Translations under genes and position numbers: made by a program
NCBI RefSeq assembly: GCF_954871325.1
Contig: NC_088777.1
Location: 16,593,366-16,657,365 of the forward strand
Length of the DNA: 64,000 nucleotides
Reading direction: 5' to 3'
Source of the DNA: Gordionus sp. m RMFG-2023
Lineage: Eukaryota > Nematomorpha > Gordioida > Chordodea > Parachordodidae
Shown: positions 25,892 to 64,000 of the stretch, one piece after another
How positions within the stretch are numbered: the stretch's first letter is position 1
Layout: the number at the start of each line of letters is the position of its first letter
The notes under the pieces: model-generated
What the model saw: the letters and a program-made list of their open reading frames with translations, nothing else
Database searches by the model: none
Told to the model about the DNA's origin: nothing

Positions 25892-26199
25892 CTAATAATT
25901 ATGATTTCAACTATATTATTGTGAGCATAAATGAAACTTTTTAAGTGTTAAATTATATTATATATAATATATGGTAACAAATTTAGATTGCTATCCATTT
26001 TAAATATGTTACACAAATATATTTAGAGCCTTTTATATCAAAATATTAATAGCAATACATTCTCACCGTTGATAATTCGGATTTTTATACGAGGGCTCAA
26101 ATCTAAATCTTTTATTAAATTTTTCATTATTTTACTAATTGATATGATATGGCAGAGGCTGCGTGCCCCCATTTGGGGGTAAATAGAAAACTATATTTT

Positions 26200-27151
26200 A
26201 AAAATTGTTATCAAAATCATATATATTTTTAAATCTTTTATTTAAATAATTTTCTATGGCAACAGCTAATGGTTTGCAAAATTGTAGATTGGTTTGAATT
26301 AAATTTGTAATTTTTTTTAACGACATTTAAAATTGGAGCTGATTCTCCATAATAGCAGTTGATTTCACTCTGTATTTTGTCAATCGCTATAGCCAATGAG
26401 GCCATTATATTGCAATATTCTTCTAAATATTGAATTTCAATATCTCTTAATTTAGGAAGTTTGCCTTTAAATTTTAATAAATTATGAAGACTATCTTACA
26501 AACTATTCCATCTAGTGCAACAAGGTGTAACTAATTGTTTTCCTAAAACTGCTTTGATAAATTCTGTAGTTTTAGGCCTATTATTTGCATTCCATAGCTT
26601 AGTACATTTAGCTATTGCAGGATGATATATTTTAGAAATGTTAGGAGAATCCTTAATAGCTCTCTCGACATCTGTTGTGGCAATTAGACTTATCGTATGG
26701 CACAAACAACGAATGTGTTGAGACCCTTAAATAAACAAATAAATAATTTTATTTGGATAAAATTTTTTACTAAATTTACAATATCATATTAAATTTTAAA
26801 GAAGTATTAAATAATACTTTCAATGATTTCGAATTCTATACATTCATCATCAATGATGTCAAAGTCATTCTCTACAGCTTCCATAGAATATCCAAACTCC
26901 TTGAAAGCTTTCTTAAAGTTAGAGCTGTTATCTGTAACAGTTGCTATAACTTTTTCGTCAATACGAAAGTCACGATGAATTTCTTTATTATGATCATCTT
27001 GAAGTACTTCAAAAAATTTGCCATTAAGTATGCTAAGTTTAAATTTATTGTTATAATTTTCGGTTGAAGAATCATCTGAAGACGAAGATAAACATATTAT
27101 TCTATTTTCTTCTTCCATAATTTTAAAAAAGACAGATATAAAACGATTCAA
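26200..27151 (-). pseudogene. hAT transposase, N-terminal copy (copy B)
   Basis: Second minus-strand copy of the same hAT. 26807-27151 opens MEEENRIICLSSSSDDSS, then jumps to EIHRDFRIDEKVIATVTDN. Copy A has extra residues before that point, so copy B has an internal deletion. 26496-26705 carries CHTISLIATTDVERAIKD and LVTPCCTRWNSL. The C-terminal half is absent. It abuts the right terminus at 27414. Confidence 0.8.
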
Positions 27152-27699
27152 ATATGGTAGTTCTAATTGTTAACAAATTATTATATGAAGACCAACGTCA
27201 TATATCAAAAATTACCTTAAAATATCTAAATTTTGATTAATTTTTTCATTTAAATCTTAAAACAATATCATTTTAAATTTTAATACTATTTAAATTAACC
27301 AATATAATTTTTTTTAAAGTATCTGTATCTTTTCGAATACAAAGTTGGACTGGATACAAGATACTTTCCAAAATTTTAAAAAGATACAAATATCCACGAT
27401 AGTGCCCAACCCTGCATAAGGTAATTACTAATATAACGTTGTTTTACCATTTTTAACAATTTTTTATAGAATTGACTAATAAGAAAAAATTTGTAGGCCA
27501 AAACAAATCAATAATTCTTGAAGATGATAATACAAACGACTAGAGTAATATGATGAAAGCAATTAAGATTTTACAATATCTTAAATAATGGTAGTTTGTA
27601 ATAATATCAAAAATATACTCGTATTTAAAATTTAACGCAAAACTGTTTTTCAAAAAAGGAAAAAATAGCTTTCCTAAAAACAAGTAAAAAAAGCGAATA

Positions 27700-27990
27700 A
27701 AAAAAAATATCTAATAAGATTACATTCATTGTGGATGAATAATACGATGTTAATTTTTAATAATATTTTAAAATAAATAGATGGCGTTAAATAATATGCA
27801 AATTGTTACATTATCAAAAGCATTATTAGTTTATTAAAATATTAACTGTAATATATTCTATAACTGTCAAATACATCTGTAATGGTGATTTTACCTAATA
27901 TTTAAAACAATTCTTATATAATAGTTATCAACTATATGTCTACTTACTTTTTATAAAGAAATCTCTTATACTTATTTGAACCTTGAAAAT
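27700..27990 (-). repeat. Inverted copy of the interior of element 12921-14101
   Basis: Reverse-complement similarity to about 13190-13470, including a shared ttaactgtaatatattct stretch and a shared tctacttactttttataaa stretch. Non-coding. Marks a second, probably split, copy of that non-autonomous family. Confidence 0.6.
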
Positions 27991-28265
27991 ATTTTTTAGG
28001 AAGGGGTATGGTAATTAAATTTAAAAATTTGATTTTAAACTCGTCTAATTACAATATTAAATTTGTTAATTTCAATTAGTGGTTAAATTTATTTAATTAG
28101 GGTTATAAAATAATTTAATTAATAAAAATCAACAAGCTTCAACTGTTAATGCTAAATTAATATTTAACTAAACATTATTAGTGATATTGATAATCCATTT
28201 TTAATACAGAATTTGATTGTAAGCTGACATAGTGAAAATATAATTGTATTAAGCTAATTTAATTA

Positions 28266-28400
28266 ATAAAATTGCACTCATTTAATAAAAATTCAGATAG
28301 TCTTATTAATTTTTTAATAATATATTATAATTTATATGTATTAATCTAATCTAATAATTAAAAAAGCACTCATTTAATAAAAATTTAGTTAGTCTAATAT
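28266..28400. repeat. Short tandem duplication, about 100 bp spacing
   Basis: gcactcatttaataaaaatt occurs at about 28273 and again at about 28366, each followed by tagttagtctaat-like sequence. Non-coding. Confidence 0.6.
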
Positions 28401-28436
28401 TTTTAAATAATAAAATCAAATCTATATATAATGCCT

Positions 28437-28692
28437 AATAAAATTATAAAAGAAATCGTTCAGGGGGCTATCAAAAAAATTATTTTTATTCAGGGGGATA
28501 TTAGGGATCCATGGACTATAGCCTCGGCGCCCCTCCCCTCATAGTGATGCTACTGATAATGAGCAATAAAATTATAAAAGAAATCGTTCAGGGGGCTATC
28601 AAAAAAATTAATTTTATTCAGGGGGATATTAGGGAGCCATGGACTATAGCCTCGGCGCCCCTCCCCTCATAGTGATGCTACTGATAATGAGC
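28437..28692. repeat. 128-bp tandem duplication
   Basis: Two adjacent 128-bp units (28437-28564, 28565-28692) starting aataaaattataaaag, with only two or so differences, each containing cagggggctatc and ctcggcgcccctcccctc. They may hold the end of the TIR element whose head is at 18690. Confidence 0.85.
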
Positions 28693-28874
28693 TCCGTGGC
28701 TAATATAATATACTATTTCTCATAATCTAACATAAATCCCTATCTTTGTTGCATAGCACTAGGCAAAACCCTAAAGTGATCCACTAGCTTAAAATCATTC
28801 CTTAATATGAACCGTATAGTTTGGTAAAAACTTAAAAAAATTATTGAATACTTCGCGCTGCTCACTGCCCTAAG

Positions 28875-29424
28875 CAGCGTCTACATGACAGGATTTTCAC
28901 TGGATGCAAACCCCCTTCAAAAACCTTTGCCTACCCCCCTAAAAATTATCATTATTTTCACCTATTTATTTATTGATACTCTTTTCAAAGAATTTATAAA
29001 GGATAACTTAAATTAATCTATCTCTACTACCAACTATCGATATTTTGTGAATATAAAGAATTTATTTTTTAGATAATAAATTCAATTAAAACCTCCATTT
29101 TTACAATGAATTTATTATTATGGCATTATGAGCTTGCTAAAATATCTAAACCTTTTAAATTACATTTAAAAGGATAGTTTATTTGGAAAACAATGTGTAT
29201 GATTGTTTACAATATATAGATTTGGTCGATGAATTCTATTATAATAATACTATAATAAAAGTATTAATTTTTGCAGCAATAAATTTTGTCCTATTTCATC
29301 TCAAAATTTAATTGATAACCCCCCAAAAAATTTATCCTACCCCCATTAGAGCAGCTTACCCCCCTACCCCCTCAAAAAAATAGGGTGCAAACTGTTCCTA
29401 CCCCTCCCGCTCATGTAGACGCTG
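28875..29424. mobile_element. hAT-type MITE, 550 bp
   Basis: Inverted ends cagcgtctacatga, with a perfect 8-bp duplication gccctaag at 28867-28874 and 29425-29432. C-rich subterminal blocks (ctacccccc) near both ends; no coding capacity. A related left end (cagtgtctacgagcg) is at about 788-905. Confidence 0.85.
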
Positions 29425-29432
29425 GCCCTAAG

Positions 29433-30304
29433 TATCTTCTAGGGTTTATCAAATGTAGTGGGTTAGGTGTCTAATAAAATGAGTATTACTCCTCATCTTA
29501 GATATAAACACTAACCCTAATCTTTGTAAAAGCAATCCCAATTTTAAAATTTATTATTCCCAAATTCCAATTTTGAAATCTACGTTAGTAAAATAAAATA
29601 GTTATGCAGCACAGCAGAAATCTGGTTTTATGTAGTTAAATTAATAAAGAAATATTCCTAAATTTAAACTCTTGATTATTAATATTTTTATTATATTTAA
29701 TAAAAATATTGCATAAATTTTTCTAATTTATAGAAATTGTATAAATAATGCTGATCTATGTTTTTCAAATTTCAATAATTCTTAAAATTCTTCAGCTTCA
29801 AATATTTATAAATATTCTTAAATTTTAACTCTTGAATAATTAATATTCCTAAATTTAAACTCATAGGAAAGATTATTAATATTAAATTTTTAAATCATTA
29901 TATCTATAAAAATATTTTATAATGTTCCTAATTACATGAATTTTGGAAAAAAAGAAAATTTTTTTAATTACATAAAATGGAAGAATTAATTATATATTTT
30001 GTTGAAACAAAATTCTAAAATATCAATAATTATTCATTTTATTAAGTCTAGAAATTTTAACTTGTTGATAATTATAGCAAATCATAAATTAAACAAATCA
30101 TAAATAATTTAAGAAAAGATTTTAAAAATTTATATCTTTAAGCTTGATTTCTAATTTGCTTTTTTTTGATGATGATTGATTGAAGCAGTCTGTTAAGGTG
30201 TTCGATATATTAATTCTTCTATCGAAGTCGAAGAGTTTGGTTTTTATATTTAAATATTTAAATAAAAAAAAATCATTATAGTAAATTTCTCATAATTAAT
30301 TCAA
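29433..30304. other. Upstream region of the PI3K gene
   Basis: AT-rich. Three variants of ctaaatttaaactcttgat or similar occur between about 29655 and 29865. Presumed to hold the promoter or 5' UTR exon of the PI3K gene, but no specific element could be supported. Confidence 0.5.
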
Positions 30305-59506
<29,202 letters not shown>

Positions 59507-60030
59507 TAATTTATATCTTTTCTTTTTCTCCATTTAATTTTTTGAATAGATATTTTTTTTCTCTTGACTAAAGAAATTTCGATATGTAACCACTTAGAGG
59601 AGTAAGTTTTGACTAATATTTACATTATAGGTTCAAATTTTACAATTTTGAGGAGATCATTTTTATATCAGAAGTTTGTTTGGGAGCAGAATTAATATAA
59701 GAATCAGGCTATCTTTATAAGTTTAGTATTGACTCAAAATATACAAATATAAGAATGGAGTGTAGTTTATCAGAAACCAATTAAAAAATTTTAAACCCTA
59801 TTTTAATTTTAGACCCGATCCTGTTTTTGTAATTTTACAGCTTGGCTCGTAATTTTTAAAATTTCGTTATTTTGAATGATTTTACCTTAATTTTATAAAT
59901 TGTTTCAAAGGGAATTTGAAAATATAACTCTTTATGATTATTATCAAAATCTGATATAAATTATTAGAACTGTGAAAACAATCAATTGACTTTAATAAAG
60001 CACTCTTTTTTATATACATAGATTATAAAT

Positions 60031-63000
60031 TCTTCTCCGTTTTATGGCGATTTCCAGTTTACCCAGGTAGGCCAGTTTTCTCTAAGATTTTTTTTTTCCA
60101 TTTCTGACGGTCCTGAGCATCAATATTTTTAAGATTCATGCTTCTCATATCCGCCGCTATCACATTTGACCATGTCATCTTGGACCTTTCTCTAGGTCTT
60201 GATCCTCCTACTTCCATCAAGGTGCATATCTTTACCCAGTCATTTTTTGCCATACGTTCCACATGCCCAAACCATCTTATTCTATTTCGTCGCATTACCA
60301 CTCCAATCATTTCTATACCCAATCTTGCTCGCAATTTCTTGCTAGTTTTTCTCTCTCAGAGATACCCCACCCACATATCCATCTAATCATCCTCATCTCT
60401 GTTCTTTCTAATTTGGCTTCGTGAGTCGCTTTCATTGCCCATGTTTCGCTGCCATAAACTAAACAACTCCTCACACAGCTTACGTAAACTTTCCCCTTTA
60501 ACTTCAGAGAGACTTTTTTTATTTGTAGGAATAGACGACCTCTGAACTTCTTCCAAGCTTGTTTGACCCTTGCAACAACGGCGGAATCTACACCACCATC
60601 TGCGTTTAGCATATCACCCAAATAACAAAACTTATCCACTTTTTCTAGGGTTAGCCTATTGCCAATATCCAAACCACCATTTTCTACGTTATCATTATTA
60701 AGTACCCCTTTTATGCACGATCTACAAATAAAAGTAATTTTTGATAACATCAAACTTTCTTTTTTCCCGCTACATCTATTATGTACCCATTAATGGCATC
60801 TGGTGCATTGGATTGAATTTCTAGCAACTCCTTTCCCAACACCACAAGGCCACTTACCGGATTCCTCCATCTTTAGATTTTCCCCACCAATCATCACCTT
60901 TGTCTTTGCTATATTCATTTTCAGGCCCTTTCCTTCCATAGCTATCCTCCATTTACTAATTTTATCCCTCAATTCTTCCTCACTGTTTGCCATTAATACA
61001 AGGTCAACTGCATATAATAGCACCAAGGGGAGTCCTTCACGTATTTCTCTAGCCACCACATCCATTACTAAGATAAATAATAATAGACTCAGTATGGATC
61101 CTTGATGAAGTCCTACCTTCACTTCAAAGCTTTCACTATCACCATAATCCGTCCGTACTGCTGTTTGTGCGCCCACATACATTGCCATCACTGCGATAAC
61201 CAACCATTCCTCCACAAGGCCCATCTAGTAACCTCACGCGGCACCCTGTAAAATGCTTTCTTCAAGTCAACAAACGCATAATACAGTTTCTTTTCATTCA
61301 CATGATACTTCTCCTGTATTTGTCACACCACAAATTGCATCTGTTGTGCCTTTCCCCGATGTAAAACCAAACTTTATTTCATCAATTTTAGTTTGTTCCC
61401 TTATCCGTTTCTCTAACACCTACTCAAATACCTTCATTGCATGTTCCAAGAGTTTAATAGCTTTGTAAGACCCGCAATCTAAAAGATCACCTTTATCTTG
61501 TATACTGGGATATACTTCTTCACTAGTCCTCGGGAATAGTTCTTCTGTGACAATTTGATTTGCCAAATTCATTAACCATTCAATCCCTAAGTCATCAGAA
61601 CCTTTAAACATCTCTGATACAACCATTGTTAAACCCGATGCCTTCCCTTTTCATCTTTTTCACTGCTCTCTTTATTTCATCCTTGCCAAATTTACACACT
61701 GGACCTTCTACCTTTGCACAATTAACATTATCCCATTCATTTTCTTCGTTCAAAAATCCTTCCATGTAGATCTTCCAGGTGTTCTTAATACCATTACTAT
61801 CAATCACCATTTTTCCTTCCATATTTTCAAACATTTAACACCTACAACATCTTGCCTCTTTTTTGACATCTGCTTTGTCAATCGAACCACATTTCCCATT
61901 CCTTCAGCGCATTCCATTTCTTTAGCAAACTCCTGCCTTTTTTCTTCTTGCGCCTTCGCTATTAATTTCTTAGCATTTCTTTTCGCCATCTTGTAAATAT
62001 CGTTATCACTATTATCTTTACCATTATACCATTCTTTGAAGCACCTGCGTTTCTCATCCACAGCTTTCGCCACCTCCGGGTTCCACCACCAAGTCTCCTT
62101 ATGTCTAGGCGGCCCTTTTGTCCGTCTACATACCTCCTCAGTTGTCATCACCCAGGCTTTCATCATTGCTTCCCACTTGTCATTTACCCCAGATGCTTGT
62201 GCCACCTCCGCCTCCTTTATTGCCAATGTCATATTGAATGTCTTGCACTCTCCTCCTTCAATTTCCAGACCTTAGACCTTCAGTAATGGCACAAACTTTC
62301 TTTTAGTGTGGCCCCTTTAAAAGTAAGATCTCCTATAACTAGTCGATGCTGATTAATACATTCCTCTCCCGGTATGACTTTCACATTTTTTAATATACAT
62401 CTATCACATCTCCTTAATAACAAGTAATTCACCATACTTTTGTTACTACCCGACTTATAAGTCACAAGCTTCTCTGATTCTTTCTTAAACATTGTATTAC
62501 AGAGAATCATATCCATAGCATCACAAAAATCTTAAATCCTCTCCCCTTCCAGATTTCTCAAGCCGTAATTGTACTCTCCTTCATAACCCTCACTACTCGC
62601 TCTTACATGTCCATTGAGATCACCAGTCAGGATAATCCCTCTTCATTTGCCAGTCTCGATGTCACCCCCAATAGACTGTCCCAAAATATATCTTTCTCTT
62701 CTTCACTTCTTCCAACCTGAGGAACATATGCAGAGATAATATTATATAGCATTATAATAAAAATCATCTTGATAACCATTATCTGGTTATCTAGCTTTCT
62801 CACTTCGACTACTTTGTCTACCAATTTCTCTGCACCCTAGCCTTATCATCATTACTTCCTTGCCAAAAGAATTTATACTTTTCACTAGTCTTGCTAATCA
62901 TTCTTGCGCTATTTCCTTTCCACCTGGTCTCCTGTATGCAGCACACATCTATATGCCTTCTATGCAATACATCGATCATTTCTCCCGCTCTTCCCGTCAT

Positions 63001-63388
63001 ACTCCCAACATTTCATGTCGCTACCCTTACTCGATCCCCCGTAAACGGTCGTTTATAGCCGTCATAAGGTTCATTTCATGAGTCGTGGTTCCACCAGTTT
63101 CCCATCCTTCTTTTTGTCGGAGGCGGATGAGGAGGCCCACGGGGTACTTTGGGGTGTACCCCACCCATGCTTTTTTGTAACCATAGGGAAATTTTATAGC
63201 AAGATTTTTACAATCGGATGCCCTTCCTGACATCAATCCCTTTAAGTGGTTTTTACACCCCGTCGAGGAGACGGTGATCCTATTCTAGATAAGATCACAG
63301 GGAACCTTTTAGACCTCCATTAGCCGCCAAAGACTTTGCCACTCCCCCGCCACGAAAAGTCTTTAAGGTAGGATTTTGGGAGAGTCAA
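60031..63388 (-). mobile_element. LINE retrotransposon (AP-endonuclease type), near full length, PI3K intron 20
   Basis: 3.36 kb on the minus strand with an 11-bp duplication agattataaat on both sides (60020-60030, 63389-63399). The 5' part is GC-rich (tggcggctaatggaggtc, gaagggcatccg). Pieces of one long frame, right to left: endonuclease (RRHIDVCCIQETRWKGN, SAYVPQVGRSEEEKD, about 62627-63000), reverse transcriptase (GLHQGSILSLLLFILVMD, LLYAVDLVLMANSEEEL, 60790-61224) and the C-terminal region (RNRIRWFGHVERM, RPRERSKMTW, 60059-60753). The FADD box reads AVDL, and the frame is split into about nine or ten pieces, so it is dead. RTE-like by sequence habit, but the clade is not certain. Confidence 0.85.
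60059..63236 (-). pseudogene. LINE endonuclease/reverse transcriptase remnants
   Basis: Broken coding region of the LINE. Open pieces at 63236-63027, 63000-62818, 62824-62627, 62516-62280, 62232-61804, 61834-61604, 61626-61420, 61224-60790, 60753-60313 and 60334-60059 follow one another in the order expected for endonuclease, linker (CRRTKGPPRHKETWWWNPEV), reverse transcriptase and C-terminal domain. Frame shifts between pieces are mostly small overlaps. Confidence 0.85.
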
Positions 63389-63399
63389 AGATTATAAAT

Positions 63400-64000
63400 A
63401 ATATATCAGTAATTGATTATGTGCAAATAAATGTCTTGCATTACAGATGATAATGGTTGAATTAAATAATTTACTACTTAGAAACATTTCTAAATTAATT
63501 AAGTTTTGTAAAAACTATACTTAATATCAATTAATTTTTTTATAAGTTAAAGTATTATAATTATAAAAGAAGTGCAAATTACTTTATTAGAATATATTAA
63601 TCAATTTATTATAATTCATTAAAATAATAGTGGAAACTAAAACTTTAAGATATTTTCCATTTATTACAGATTGTTCCAATATTTAATAATTATTACACAC
63701 AAAATTTTAGCACATATTTTAAATCACAATATATAAATCTTTTATATACAATGCATTAGTATAAAAAAGTTATAAATTATTAGATAAATAAAAGTTGCAT
63801 CCTAACTAAAACGTATTAGTGATCGAGGGTTTCAATGCTAAATTATAAAATCGCCCATTTTAATTGTTGGTATTGAGCACATATGGTAAGATATAGATTG
63901 AGTATTAAAAAGTGTAGTAATGTAGAAATTACATGTATAATTGCATTATAATACATATATAGCTAATATTGATATAATGTAAATATATTATAATTATGAA
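63400..64000. other. PI3K intron sequence beyond the LINE, no gene seen
   Basis: AT-rich with nothing recognised. The next PI3K exon (DFG motif) is not present here. Confidence 0.6.

Larger units (their letters stand above)
19071..27414 (-). mobile_element. hAT-bounded composite segment carrying the XRCC3-like gene
   Basis: Both ends are the same 12-bp hAT terminus (cagggttgggca inward from each side), followed by matching subterminal gatacaagatact-type repeats. Directly outside, the 8-bp sequence cataaggt occurs at 19063-19070 and again at 27415-27422: a perfect hAT-type target duplication. Inside are two partial minus-strand copies of one hAT transposase (19352-20652 and 26200-27151), other hAT remnants, and the XRCC3-like gene. 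The simplest reading is that the whole 8.3 kb was inserted as a unit, so the repair gene was carried. A tandem duplication followed by deletion could also leave matched flanks. Confidence 0.72.

Overview
The window is AT-rich metazoan genomic DNA. The decisive host gene is a class IA phosphoinositide 3-kinase catalytic subunit with an N-terminal p85-binding domain, an arrangement known only from animals. Introns, BED/hAT transposases, a Ty3/Gypsy element and an AP-endonuclease LINE also point to an animal. I cannot name the species. Its mixture of 32-62 bp introns and kilobase introns full of transposons is distinctive.

Layout. 1-8.8 kb: a rearranged, broken Ty3/Gypsy fossil (about 1.93-6.44 kb), imperfect tandem repeats, and a small Tc1/mariner/IS630-type transposon (7401-8519). 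9.2-18.4 kb: an internally deleted hAT (9203-9979), repeats, a decayed hAT (about 12446-15840) interrupted by another TIR element (12921-14101), a foldback MITE, and a Gypsy fragment. 18.5-29.4 kb: an 8.3 kb hAT-bounded segment (19071-27414) with a perfect 8-bp target duplication. It carries two partial transposase copies and, between them, an apparently intact intron-containing RAD51-paralogue gene, XRCC3-like, on the minus strand. It is followed by a 128-bp tandem duplication and another hAT-type MITE (28875-29424).

30.3-64 kb: the PI3K gene on the plus strand. Twenty coding exons (30305-59467) join in frame to 1341 codons, running from the p85-binding domain to the catalytic loop (GIGDRHPDN). 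The DFG-containing 3' exons lie beyond the window. The introns hold most of the transposons: nested MITEs plus a hAT in intron 2, a larger antisense hAT in intron 5, an internally deleted hAT in intron 10, a 0.95 kb hairpin in intron 13, two MITE-like elements in intron 16, a hAT containing a young Gypsy element in intron 19, and a near full-length LINE in intron 20.

Exact or near-exact 8-bp target duplications were read for at least ten hAT-type insertions, so hAT activity has shaped this locus most. The observation most worth following is the hAT-bounded segment that contains the XRCC3-like DNA-repair gene.
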